Below, piece by piece: positions 27,258-35,032 of a DNA stretch of 64,000 bases. This DNA is from Sedimentibacter sp. zth1. GTDB lineage: Bacteria; Bacillota; Clostridia; Tissierellales; Sedimentibacteraceae. The stretch spans positions 496,001 through 560,000 of the forward strand of contig NZ_CP071445.1 of NCBI RefSeq assembly GCF_017352195.1, given 5' to 3'. Under the pieces are notes generated by a model. That model saw nothing but the letters and a program-made list of their open reading frames with translations, made no database searches and was not told the origin of the DNA. Both the position numbers and the translations under genes were made by a program. Within the stretch, counting starts at the first letter, position 1; each line of letters starts with the position of its first letter.

Positions 27258-28937
27258 ATGATAAAATTTAAAAATTTAGTTATTATGTGTTTTGTATTAT
27301 CGATATTGTTGTTTAGTGCTGGTTGTGAAAAATCAGAGAAAGTTATTTCATATGATTATACTGAATATGAAGGTATAGTTCAAGTTGGGGGATATTTAAC
27401 AAAATTTAGTACAACGTCTACTGATAGTGTAGAGTATTATTTTTCTAAAGATGAATACAGTGAAGAGGAAACAAATAAATTTATTTACGAGTACGAAAAA
27501 ATTATAAAAGTTATTAAAAATGAATGTAATTATGCATTTGATGGAAAATTGAAAGTATATGTAAGTGATAAATTACTTTGCTATGGTAACGAAAACAATG
27601 TCTATATTAATTCTATAAATGATATAGATGTAAATACTATAACATATACATTAAAGGCTTTAAATAAATCTGGGACAAGCTATGGATTATGCTATGGATT
27701 AGCTGGTGCTATAAACGAAAAAGTCTTTAAAAAATCAATTGAACAGGGATTAACAACTAAAGAAATTGTATCTTTTCTGTCAAATGATGAAGAAAGATAT
27801 ATGTTAGATTTTACAGTTCCAACATTAGAAACTACATACTTTACTGAAGAAGAAAATAAATATGCAGGCGCGATATCATATTATTTTGTTAAAGATTTGA
27901 TTAAAAACAATGATTATAAATATGTATATGAATTAATTAAAAACTCGTCAAATCTTGATATGCAATTTGATAACAATATTACATCGCTTAAAAATGATTG
28001 GTTGAAATCTATAGGTTCTGATTTAGAATGTGTAGCTTTAGAAGTGCCAATTAGGTATGAAAAAAACTATGAGAGAGATAATACAACATTTCCGTATATT
28101 ACATACACCAATTCAACTATTTCATATGTATCTAAAACAATGGTTGAACCGTCAATTGAAGTTGATATGGATTATAAATATTGTCAAGAATATTTTACTA
28201 TGTATGAAAAGGATATAGCAGAGTTAAAAGACTATTTGTCTCCATATTTTGATACTGATTTGGAGCCTGTAGAGTGTTATTTCCTTGAGGAACTTGATGT
28301 AAACTATTCTAGTAGTTATATAATTCAATACACAACGCCACTATATGCAGGACTTCATGAATATGTTCATCACATTACACATAAATCTGGTGAAAGAAGG
28401 CCATTTTGGTTAATTGATGGTTTAGCTGAGTATTGCCATTATTATAATTTTAAAAATTTATCATCACGTATGACTAAAGAAATTTTTTATAATGACAGGT
28501 TAGAAAATAAGTTTGTAGTACAAAATAATGAAATAGTTTGTAATTATACAAATGAAGAGTTGGAAAAATATTTAAACTGTGTAAATAAGTTAAGTAAAGT
28601 AATAAAAAATCCAGATAGCATAGATAAAAATTACTTTTTTATAGAATTGTTTGTAGAAATAAATGCTATTAATGATTATTTGAATCCGGAAAGTGCAAGT
28701 ACATTTGCAAGTACGTATCTATTTAATGAAATAGGTAGTAATTTAACTTATCCAACAGCTGCTTCTATGGTTAATTATCTGATAGATACATATGGAGAAG
28801 AAAAATTCTTTGAATTGTACAAGGATGGCTATAACTATCAGGAGTTATATGGAAAGTCATTTGAGGAGTTATATGAAGAGTGGGAAGCATATATTAAACC
28901 GTATGCTGATATAGTAAAAGAAGCATTTGAGAAATAG
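27258..28937 (+). CDS. Lipoprotein with gluzincin (HExxH...E) metallopeptidase-like domain
   Basis: This is a 559-residue exported lipoprotein. The signal peptide ends in the lipobox FSAGC (lipidated C23). Around residues 366-391 are H367-E368-x-x-H371 and E391 in GLAEYC, the zinc ligands and general base of a gluzincin peptidase. The C-terminus (MVNYLIDTYGEEKFFELYKDG) is the helical end typical of the peptidase MA-like group. The N-terminal half contains a second, similar but motif-less region ending near NDWLKSIG, suggesting an internal duplication with one dead copy. The related gene at 34106 also lacks the motif. Substrate unknown. Confidence 0.78.
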   Translation: MIKFKNLVIMCFVLSILLFSAGCEKSEKVISYDYTEYEGIVQVGGYLTKFSTTSTDSVEYYFSKDEYSEEETNKFIYEYEKIIKVIKNECNYAFDGKLKVYVSDKLLCYGNENNVYINSINDIDVNTITYTLKALNKSGTSYGLCYGLAGAINEKVFKKSIEQGLTTKEIVSFLSNDEERYMLDFTVPTLETTYFTEEENKYAGAISYYFVKDLIKNNDYKYVYELIKNSSNLDMQFDNNITSLKNDWLKSIGSDLECVALEVPIRYEKNYERDNTTFPYITYTNSTISYVSKTMVEPSIEVDMDYKYCQEYFTMYEKDIAELKDYLSPYFDTDLEPVECYFLEELDVNYSSSYIIQYTTPLYAGLHEYVHHITHKSGERRPFWLIDGLAEYCHYYNFKNLSSRMTKEIFYNDRLENKFVVQNNEIVCNYTNEELEKYLNCVNKLSKVIKNPDSIDKNYFFIELFVEINAINDYLNPESASTFASTYLFNEIGSNLTYPTAASMVNYLIDTYGEEKFFELYKDGYNYQELYGKSFEELYEEWEAYIKPYADIVKEAFEK

Positions 28938-28948
28938 TAGTATAAAAA

Positions 28949-28974
28949 GAGAAAGCTTAGAATCTTAAACTTTC
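28949..28974 (+). repeat. Copy 1 of a 26-nt hairpin repeat
   Basis: This imperfect hairpin 12 nt after the lipoprotein stop differs at two positions from 29249-29274, exactly 300 nt further on. In the second copy both differences restore base pairs. It probably acted as terminator of the lipoprotein gene. Confidence 0.7.
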
Positions 28975-29050
28975 AGAATATCTATTTAGAAAAGAAAATG
29001 GATTTAATTTTGTAACATTCATGTAGTGTAGCTGAAATTGCACGAAGTTA

Positions 29051-29107
29051 AACGGAATGCCCTTTGGTCAAGGTTGACTGACCTGTACCCCGTTCAGCGC
29101 ATTTGAC
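29051..29107. mobile_element. Possible IS-end remnant or structured RNA island
   Basis: This is a short, noticeably GC-richer patch in the gene-free stretch 28938-29256. It contains nested stems AACGG/CCGTT and GGTCA/TGACC and the string TGACCTGTACCCC at 29079, which resembles IS3-type element ends. No transposase reading frame remains. It could equally be a structured RNA. Confidence 0.3.
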
Positions 29108-29211
29108 CATTATAGAGTGTACTGAAGTTACAATTTTCTACACGCAATGTGATTATAAAATTAATGTAGTTTTATTTTTGCTTCATAGGCTAGCTTTATT
29201 TATTGAAATTA

Positions 29212-29241
29212 AAAAAGTCTGCTTCAAAAAGCAGACTTTTT
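29212..29241 (+). terminator. Strong terminator hairpin upstream of the LUD gene end
   Basis: A perfect 13-bp stem, AAAAAGTCTGCTT (29212-29224) / AAGCAGACTTTTT (29229-29241), with a 4-nt loop ends in T5. It could end a plus-strand transcript from 28938-29211 and also work on the minus strand. Confidence 0.8.
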
Positions 29242-29246
29242 CAACA

Positions 29247-29278
29247 AGGAGAAAGCTTAGAATCCTAAGCTTTCTCCT
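29247..29278. repeat. Perfect 14-bp hairpin containing copy 2 of the 26-nt repeat
   Basis: AGGAGAAAGCTTAG (29247-29260) pairs fully with CTAAGCTTTCTCCT (29265-29278). It overlaps the stop codon of the minus-strand LUD gene and is likely part of its terminator. See copy 1 at 28949-28974. Confidence 0.75.
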
Positions 29279-29889
29279 ACTAATACAACTTTTATACGAT
29301 TGTGAACTTTTGATAGTCTTGTTATTAACATTTGAGCACAAATAGATGTGTCAATACAATTTGTACATTTGCCTGTTACCGAACATGGATTTTTTAAATT
29401 AAATCTAATACAGTTTGGTGCACATGCATTTGTATGAACTCTATCAATTCCAGTTTCTACATTTGCTACAACCTTGTTCATCCCAGCAACAACTATTACG
29501 TTTTCTGGTCCGAAACATATTGCAGCAACACGGTTTGCATTGCCATCAATATTTATTAACTCGCCGTCAAGAGTGATAGCATTAGTACTTGTTAAAAAAT
29601 AGTCGCATGTTAATGCATCTTTCATAAGCTTTTTCTTTTCTTCAGGAGTTTTTCCGTTGTCTCTATTAATTACATTTAAGTTTTTATTACCTAACGCTTC
29701 TTTTATACCAATTTCGTCAAGCGTCATTGAGCCACCCCAAGAAACAGACGAATTTTCACTAATTAAAGAAAGCACCTTGGTTTTAGCTTCTTCTTTAGTT
29801 TTACAATAATATCCTTCCATAAATCTTTTATTTAAATTTTTAATTATGGTATTAGCTTGTATTTTATAAGTCTCGTTTACAAAATTCAT
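29257..29889 (-). CDS. LUD-domain (lactate utilisation / DUF162) protein
   Basis: This is a 210-residue LUD-domain protein of the stand-alone kind. VSWGGSMTLDEIGI, YFLTSTNAITLDGELINIDG and VIVVAGMNKVV are family segments. The C-terminus carries a cysteine set (ACAPNC, PCSVTGKCTNC, SICAQ) suggesting an iron-sulfur site. Relatives take part in lactate oxidation (LutC) or are of unknown role; no lut genes are adjacent. GGAGG precedes the ATG. A hairpin-terminator leader on the minus strand lies upstream at 29949-29999. Confidence 0.87.
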   Translation of the reverse strand: MNFVNETYKIQANTIIKNLNKRFMEGYYCKTKEEAKTKVLSLISENSSVSWGGSMTLDEIGIKEALGNKNLNVINRDNGKTPEEKKKLMKDALTCDYFLTSTNAITLDGELINIDGNANRVAAICFGPENVIVVAGMNKVVANVETGIDRVHTNACAPNCIRFNLKNPCSVTGKCTNCIDTSICAQMLITRLSKVHNRIKVVLVGESLGF

Positions 29890-29948
29890 ATGTTCAACCT
29901 CCTAATATTCTTTATCTTATTATAATTAATACTAGAAGTTTTGTCTAT

Positions 29949-29999
29949 AAAAAAGTTGCTACGCAACACCGCTAGGGTGACCTATGTACTCTTCGGTGT
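29949..29999 (-). promoter_or_regulatory. Candidate attenuator leader upstream of the LUD gene
   Basis: On the minus strand, ACACCG (29999-29994) pairs with CGGTGT (29971-29966) around an internal CCTA... /...TAGG-type stem. The hairpin GTTGC/GCAAC (29967-29955) with TTTTTT after it is a compact terminator. The two structures share two bases (29966-29967), an arrangement seen in attenuators. I do not recognise a known riboswitch class. Confidence 0.45.
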
Positions 30000-30187
30000 A
30001 AAAATACTTAATTCATAAGCATTTTATCAATAAATGATTTCAAATTTCAATGTTTTTTATAAATTAATTAATTGCTTATATATTAAAAATATGATATATT
30101 ATAACTACGAAAGTATCAAGTATAACTTCATAATATCATTTTGATGCACATGGGAATGAGATTCTTTGAAAAATATCAAAATAACTA

Positions 30188-30216
30188 TTGACAAGCTAGT
30201 AAAATTTTGATAAAAT
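30188..30216 (+). promoter_or_regulatory. Promoter of the rplU operon
   Basis: TTGACA (30188-30193), a 17-nt spacer and TAAAAT (30211-30216) form a near-consensus sigma-A promoter just upstream of the L21 leader. The gene-free stretch 29890-30304 otherwise holds the LUD-side leader and this leader. Confidence 0.85.
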
Positions 30217-30230
30217 TTTATCTTGTAAGA

Positions 30231-30290
30231 AACCGCTCGAATCAGGTTTATTAAACATTTTAAATGTACCTGCAATGGCGAGACTCAGAA
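30231..30290 (+). promoter_or_regulatory. Ribosomal protein L21 leader
   Basis: CTCG (30236-30239) pairs with CGAG (30279-30282), and CAGGT (30243-30247) with ACCTG (30268-30272), giving the stacked-stem shape of the L21 leader described for Firmicutes. It lies between the promoter and rplU and probably lets L21 control its own operon. Confidence 0.7.
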
Positions 30291-30304
30291 AGAGGAGGTG
30301 CACT

Positions 30305-30616
30305 ATGTACGCAGTAATTGAAACAGGTGGAAAACAGTACAGAGTTCAAGAAGGTGACGTTTTAAGAGTTGAAAAACTTAACGTAGCTGACGGAGCAGCA
30401 GTAAAATTTGACAAAGTTCTATTAGTAGCTAATGATTCTAACTTAAACGTTGGAAAACCATATGTTGAAGGTGCTATAGTTGAAGCAACAGTTGAAAAAC
30501 AAGGCAAAAACAAAAAAGTTATAGCTTATAAATTCAAACGTAAAATTGATTATAGAAACAAAAAAGGACATCGTCAACCATATACACAAGTTAAAATAGA
30601 AAAAATAGTTGGTTAA
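30305..30616 (+). CDS. rplU: 50S ribosomal protein L21
   Basis: This is a 103-residue L21 starting [18 protein letters not shown], the universal N-terminus. It ends with the basic [14 protein letters not shown]. The ATG at 30305 follows a strong AGGAGGTG. An in-frame ATG at 30275 lies inside the leader and is not used. It is the first gene of the rplU-prp-rpmA operon. Confidence 0.98.
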   Translation: MYAVIETGGKQYRVQEGDVLRVEKLNVADGAAVKFDKVLLVANDSNLNVGKPYVEGAIVEATVEKQGKNKKVIAYKFKRKIDYRNKKGHRQPYTQVKIEKIVG

Positions 30617-30620
30617 TCAT

Positions 30621-30953
30621 ATGACTAGAGTAACAATACATAAAACAAACGATAGAATTGTCGGTTTTATTATTGACGGTCATACTGGATTTGCTAATTC
30701 AGGGGAAGATATAGTATGCGCTTCCGTATCGCTTTTGGCAACAACTGTTATTAATTCACTTAATATAGTTGCTAAAATTGATGAAAAAGATATAAATTTT
30801 TATATTGACGAAGAGCTAGGTTTTTTAAGCCTAGATACCAAAAATAGTATTAATGATAAGTCGGATGTAATATATAATACTTTTTTAGTAGGAATTCAAT
30901 TATTAATACAAGATTACAGTGATTATATTACACTCAAACTAGAGGAGGTGTAA
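30621..30953 (+). CDS. prp: Ribosomal-processing cysteine protease Prp
   Basis: Prp removes the N-terminal extension of L27 in Firmicutes. The 110-residue protein has the catalytic pair in GHTGFANSGEDIVCASVS (histidine in GHTG, cysteine in VCA). It is encoded between L21 and L27, the standard place, starting 4 nt after rplU. The ATG at 30621 lacks a strong RBS, so translation is probably coupled to rplU. Confidence 0.93.
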   Translation: MTRVTIHKTNDRIVGFIIDGHTGFANSGEDIVCASVSLLATTVINSLNIVAKIDEKDINFYIDEELGFLSLDTKNSINDKSDVIYNTFLVGIQLLIQDYSDYITLKLEEV

Positions 30954-30956
30954 AGA

Positions 30957-31253
30957 ATGTTATTGAAGTTAAATTTGCAATTATTTGCACATAAAAAAGG
31001 TGTTGGTAGTTCTAAGAACGGTCGTGATAGTGAGTCAAAAAGACTTGGTGTAAAAAAAGGCGACGGACAACACGTTGTAGCTGGAAACATACTTGTTAGA
31101 CAAAGAGGAACTAAGCTTCACCCAGGATTAAATGTTGGAATCGGTAGTGATGATACATTATATACAAAAATTAATGGTGTTGTTAAGTTCGAAAGAAAAG
31201 ACAAAACAAGAAAACAAGTAAGTGTATATCCATTTGTAAAAGAGGCACAATAA
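30957..31253 (+). CDS. rpmA: 50S ribosomal protein L27 with Prp-cleaved N-terminal extension
   Basis: This 98-residue L27 begins [10 protein letters not shown] and then [15 protein letters not shown]. The first ten residues are the Firmicute-type extension that Prp cuts after LQLF to expose the AHKKG end that reaches the peptidyl transferase centre. An AGGAGGTG RBS overlaps the end of prp. Confidence 0.98.
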   Translation: MLLKLNLQLFAHKKGVGSSKNGRDSESKRLGVKKGDGQHVVAGNILVRQRGTKLHPGLNVGIGSDDTLYTKINGVVKFERKDKTRKQVSVYPFVKEAQ

Positions 31254-31258
31254 ATAAT

Positions 31259-31286
31259 AACCTACCTATTAAGGTAGGTTTTTTTA
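31259..31286 (+). terminator. Terminator after rpmA
   Basis: The 9-bp perfect stem AACCTACCT (31259-31267) / AGGTAGGTT (31272-31280) is followed by T6. It separates the ribosomal operon from obg. Confidence 0.88.
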
Positions 31287-31334
31287 AATAATATAGCACA
31301 TTAAATTAATTATTATTATTAAGGGCGTGAAAAT

Positions 31335-32609
31335 ATGTTTATAGATATAGCCAAAATATATGTTAAAGCGGGAAATGGTGGAAATGGTTCCATGGCCTTT
31401 AGAAGAGAAAAATATGAACCAATGGGTGGACCAGCTGGTGGAGATGGTGGACATGGCGGAAGTATAATTCTTGTAGCTGATGAAGGTTTAAGGACGTTAA
31501 TGGATTTTAGATACCAAAAGCATTATAAAGCCAAAGCTGGTGAAGACGGAAGAAATAAGCAACAGTATGGATCTAAAGGTGAAGACTTATATCTAAAAGT
31601 TCCGATTGGAACATTGGTTAAGGATGAGGAAACAGGGATTGTTCTTGCAGACTTAAAAGACCACAAGCAACAATTTGTTGTTGCTAAGGGTGGACGTGGT
31701 GGAAGAGGAAATATAAAATTCAAAACTTCTATTAGACGTGCACCACACTTTGCTGAGCCTGGTACAAAAGGTGAAGAAAGAAATATTGTATTGGAATTAA
31801 AGCTAATTGCAGACGTTGGATTGGCTGGTTTCCCAAATGTAGGAAAGTCAACTATATTATCAATTATTACAAGTGCTAAGCCTAAAATTGCTAATTACCA
31901 TTTCACAACACTTAGACCAAATTTAGGGGTTGTTAATGTTGGCGTTGGTCAAAGTTTTGTTGTAGCTGATATTCCTGGATTAATTGAAGGTGCTTCTTCA
32001 GGAGCAGGACTTGGTCATGAGTTTTTAAGACATGTTGAGAGAACTAAGTTATTATTGCATGTACTTGATACCTCAGGACAAGAGGGTAGAGATCCGATAG
32101 AAGATTTTTACAAAATAAATGATGAATTAAAAAAATATAGCGAAAAATTATCTTATAAAAAGCAAATTATAGTTTTGAACAAGATGGATATACCAGAATC
32201 AAAAGAAAATGCTGAGAAAATCAAAAAAGAATTTGCTGATAAATTCGATATATATGAAGTTTCAGCTGCTACTGGCGAAGGGCTTGACGTATTAAAAAGA
32301 GTAGCATATGAACAGTTATTAAAAATAGAAGACGAAATAGAATTTGTTGATGAGACTGAAGTTGAAAAATTCTATGATGTAAAAGAAAGAGATACTATTG
32401 TTGTAAGAAGAGAAAACAAGACCTACATTGCTGAAGGTGAATTCTTAGAGCGTTTAGTTAACTTTACTAACTTTGATGATTTCGAATCATTTAGCAATTT
32501 CCAAAAGGTACTTATCGATAAGGGCGTTATTCAAAAACTTAGAGAACTTGGAGCTCTTGAAGGTGATGAGATTAGCGTATGTGGAGTTGTATTCGATTTT
32601 GTTGAATAA
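31335..32609 (+). CDS. obg: GTPase Obg/CgtA
   Basis: Obg is a ribosome-assembly GTPase linked to stress and the stringent response. It has 424 residues. The glycine-rich Obg domain (GGPAGGDGGHGG, KGGRGGRGN) comes first, then the G domain with P-loop GFPNVGKST at 165-173, DIPGLIEGA and NKMD. The Firmicute-type OCT domain fills the last 80 residues. AAGGGCGTG precedes the ATG. yhbY follows closely, the usual order. Confidence 0.97.
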   Translation: MFIDIAKIYVKAGNGGNGSMAFRREKYEPMGGPAGGDGGHGGSIILVADEGLRTLMDFRYQKHYKAKAGEDGRNKQQYGSKGEDLYLKVPIGTLVKDEETGIVLADLKDHKQQFVVAKGGRGGRGNIKFKTSIRRAPHFAEPGTKGEERNIVLELKLIADVGLAGFPNVGKSTILSIITSAKPKIANYHFTTLRPNLGVVNVGVGQSFVVADIPGLIEGASSGAGLGHEFLRHVERTKLLLHVLDTSGQEGRDPIEDFYKINDELKKYSEKLSYKKQIIVLNKMDIPESKENAEKIKKEFADKFDIYEVSAATGEGLDVLKRVAYEQLLKIEDEIEFVDETEVEKFYDVKERDTIVVRRENKTYIAEGEFLERLVNFTNFDDFESFSNFQKVLIDKGVIQKLRELGALEGDEISVCGVVFDFVE

Positions 32610-32623
32610 ATTGGAGGTAAAAG

Positions 32624-32914
32624 GTGCTTACAGGAAAACAAAGAAGCTATCTAAGATCTTTAACTAATACATTAGAACCAGTTTTAATTATTGGAAAAAA
32701 CGGTGTTACTGAAAATGTTATTAAACAATTAGATGATTTATTAGAAGCTAGAGAATTAATAAAAATAAAATTATTAGATAATAGTGGATTGAGTGCTAAA
32801 GAAGTTGCTAGTGAAGTATGTGATATACTTAAATCACAATACGTACAAAGCATTGGTAGTAAGTTTACTATATACAGAGAATCAAAAGAACCACTAATAA
32901 ATATTCCAAAATAA
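32624..32914 (+). CDS. yhbY: CRM-domain RNA-binding protein YhbY
   Basis: This is a 96-residue CRM-domain protein with LTGKQRSYLRSL at the start, the KNGVTENV loop in the middle and a SIGSKFTIYRES ending. YhbY binds pre-50S particles. It starts at GTG 32624 with GGAGGT 7 nt upstream, 14 nt after obg. Confidence 0.94.
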   Translation: MLTGKQRSYLRSLTNTLEPVLIIGKNGVTENVIKQLDDLLEARELIKIKLLDNSGLSAKEVASEVCDILKSQYVQSIGSKFTIYRESKEPLINIPK

Positions 32915-32919
32915 ATAGG

Positions 32920-32953
32920 ATATACTAAGATTATTAATCTTAGTATATTTTTT
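32920..32953 (+). terminator. Terminator after yhbY
   Basis: A perfect 13-bp stem (32920-32932 with 32936-32948) with a 3-nt loop is followed by a run of T that reaches the RBS of the next small gene. Confidence 0.88.
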
Positions 32954-32967
32954 TGGAGGTAATGATA

Positions 32968-33174
32968 ATGAAAGATAGTAATTTTGAAAAACTACAAAAA
33001 TTATATGAGCAGGGATATAGATGTATTAGGTACGATGATGTTAAAGATGAAAAAATGAATATTTACTTGCAAAATTTTGATATAGAAGAGAAAACAAAAG
33101 CGCTTGAGGTTTTAGATTTTAACGAAAAAGTTCAAGTAATAGATTTTATAAATAAGAATAATCTCTTTAAATAA
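32968..33174 (+). CDS. Small hypothetical protein, 68 residues
   Basis: This is a short, charged protein (MKDSNFEKLQKLYEQGYRCIRY at the start) with no motif I recognise. Its composition and a good GGAGGT 7 nt upstream of the ATG at 32968 support expression. It follows the yhbY terminator directly, so it would depend on read-through or a promoter within yhbY. No signal peptide or membrane segment is present. Confidence 0.6.
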   Translation: MKDSNFEKLQKLYEQGYRCIRYDDVKDEKMNIYLQNFDIEEKTKALEVLDFNEKVQVIDFINKNNLFK

Positions 33175-33236
33175 TATTTTAATTTATTATGTGTTATGGT
33201 ATAATTGTATAAAGTGATTTTGGGAGGAAATATTAG

Positions 33237-34007
33237 ATGAAATCAAACTTAAAAGTAAAATTAGTATCATATACACAAGATCCTGAAAAATTAGTTGCAG
33301 CTTCGGCTAAACTGTGTTATTCACAGTTTGGTGGTGATGAAATAATGGAGGATTTGACAGATGAAAATATTGAGAAATTTTTAAATATTCTCATGAGTTA
33401 TGGTCATCAGTCTCCAATAGAGCATATAAGTTTTTCTTTTGCAATAGAAGGTGTATCAAGAACACTTACGCATCAATTAGTGAGACATAGAATAGCTAGT
33501 TATTCACAGAAATCTCAAAGATATGTAACAGAGGGACAATTTCAATATATAGTTCCACCAGCTATTCAAACTGATGAAAAGGCTAAAAAAATATTTATAG
33601 AAGCAATGGAAAATGACCAAAAATCTTATGATAAGATTGCTAATATTTTAAAGGATAAATATATCAAAGAATATATAAATGAAGGATTTAGCGAGAAAAA
33701 GGCTAAATCTACAGCAGAAAAAAGAGCTATTGAAGATGCTAGATACGTTTTACCTAATGCTTGCGAAACAAAAATTATGGTAACAATGAATGCCAGAACA
33801 TTATTACATTTTTTCAATGTTAGATGTTGTAATAGAGCACAGTGGGAAATTAGAGATATGGCAGAAAAAATGCTAATTGAAGTTAAAAAGGTTGCTCCAA
33901 ATATCTTTAAAAATGCAGGACCATCTTGTGTAGGGGGTGCTTGCGTAGAAGGAAATATGACGTGTGGTAAAGCAAAAGAAATGAGAGAAAAATTTTTAGA
34001 AATATAA
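33237..34007 (+). CDS. thyX: FAD-dependent thymidylate synthase ThyX
   Basis: ThyX makes dTMP from dUMP with methylene-THF, FAD and NADPH. The signature [14 protein letters not shown] at residues 83-96 matches the ThyX motif RHRxxSxxxxSxR. The 256-residue length and the later [18 protein letters not shown] segment are typical. GGGAGG precedes the ATG. It is monocistronic, with its own terminator. Confidence 0.96.
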   Translation: MKSNLKVKLVSYTQDPEKLVAASAKLCYSQFGGDEIMEDLTDENIEKFLNILMSYGHQSPIEHISFSFAIEGVSRTLTHQLVRHRIASYSQKSQRYVTEGQFQYIVPPAIQTDEKAKKIFIEAMENDQKSYDKIANILKDKYIKEYINEGFSEKKAKSTAEKRAIEDARYVLPNACETKIMVTMNARTLLHFFNVRCCNRAQWEIRDMAEKMLIEVKKVAPNIFKNAGPSCVGGACVEGNMTCGKAKEMREKFLEI

Positions 34008-34019
34008 TATAACAATGAT

Positions 34020-34055
34020 AAAGAAACATTTGCATAATATAAAATGTTTCTTTTT
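34020..34055 (+). terminator. Terminator after thyX
   Basis: AAAGAAACATTT (34020-34031) pairs with AAATGTTTCTTT (34042-34053), followed by further T. Confidence 0.85.
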
Positions 34056-34105
34056 ATTTTATGTAAATGTTTAGTATTATGTATATATATAAGTGGGGGA
34101 ATATT

Positions 34106-34984
34106 GTGAAGAAAAAATTTAATATTGATGTTTTTATTTATATAATGGTTGCTATAATCGTTGTAGCTATAATTGTTTTGCCACATTTTGGTGATGAATT
34201 GCAAGCATTAGAAAAAGCTCAAGCTAAAAGAAATATAAAATACAAGTATTCAATACAAGAAAAAGATGGATATTATCAATCTGATTATATTAAATTCAAC
34301 GTTGAAGAGTGGGATGATTTATATCTAAAGTATAGTGGATACAATGAAGTTAGCGAGTTCTTACATTATTTTGATAGACATGTTTGCGAGATAAATAAAA
34401 TTTTAAAAACAGATTTACTTAATAACAAAAAAATACTATTTACACTGGATTCAAAGGGGTATGGGTATACAGATACTCAAAATTTAGTTATTTGCTATTC
34501 AAAGGGATGTTTTCTATTTGATGTAAAAAAAGCATCATTTATTAATGAATTATTATCAATTATGGTAGCACCAAGTAAATCAGATACACTTACATATGGT
34601 CTATATTATTATTTAGAACAAAAGGTCAACCTTGTTTTAAGAGTAAATGCTGTAGAGGCAGATATTATATGTCAATCAAAGATTAATTTAAATGAAGAAA
34701 ATCAAGAAATGTTGAAATTTATTGGTACAAGTGTAAGTATTCCGAAAATAAAAGATGATGGAACTAAATATTTAGATAGACAGATATATTCAACATATCA
34801 ATTCGGAAAATCTTTTGCAAGGTATTTGATAGATACATATGGACTTGAAAAATATATAGAGTTATATAAATCTGAAGATATTGAATCATCATATGAAAAG
34901 CTTTTTAATAAATCATTAGATGATATTAAGGTAGAGTGGATAGAATATATATATAAGAGATATAAAGAAGTTTATGGAGTATAA
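34106..34984 (+). CDS. Membrane-anchored protein related to peptidase MA-like domains, no zinc motif
   Basis: This 292-residue protein has an N-terminal membrane anchor (FIYIMVAIIVVAIIVL) and a large external part. Its end (FARYLIDTYGLEKYIELYKSED...) closely resembles the end of the lipoprotein at 27258-28937. The place where HExxH would be (LSIMVAPSKSDTLTYGLYYYLEQ) has no HExxH, so it is probably not a peptidase. It may bind the same ligand or regulate the active relative. The start GTG 34106 has GGGGGAA 6 nt upstream. Confidence 0.65.
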   Translation: MKKKFNIDVFIYIMVAIIVVAIIVLPHFGDELQALEKAQAKRNIKYKYSIQEKDGYYQSDYIKFNVEEWDDLYLKYSGYNEVSEFLHYFDRHVCEINKILKTDLLNNKKILFTLDSKGYGYTDTQNLVICYSKGCFLFDVKKASFINELLSIMVAPSKSDTLTYGLYYYLEQKVNLVLRVNAVEADIICQSKINLNEENQEMLKFIGTSVSIPKIKDDGTKYLDRQIYSTYQFGKSFARYLIDTYGLEKYIELYKSEDIESSYEKLFNKSLDDIKVEWIEYIYKRYKEVYGV

Positions 34985-34989
34985 TATAG

Positions 34990-35024
34990 AAAATCACACA
35001 GTTCATATTACTGTGTGATTTTTG
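34990..35024. terminator. Terminator between the 34106 gene and the EIIC-like gene
   Basis: A perfect 12-bp stem, AAAATCACACAG (34990-35001) / CTGTGTGATTTT (35011-35022), with U tracts usable on both strands, separates convergent genes. Confidence 0.88.
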
Positions 35025-35032
35025 TATTTATA

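Noticed and set aside
29051-29107. A functional insertion sequence
   Set aside because: Only a short end-like string is present; there is no transposase frame, no matching inverted repeat at an appropriate distance and no clear target duplication beyond the hairpin repeat.
33626-34204. Open frame on the minus strand across thyX and its terminator
   Set aside because: It crosses the thyX terminator and the start of the next gene and lacks any protein signature.
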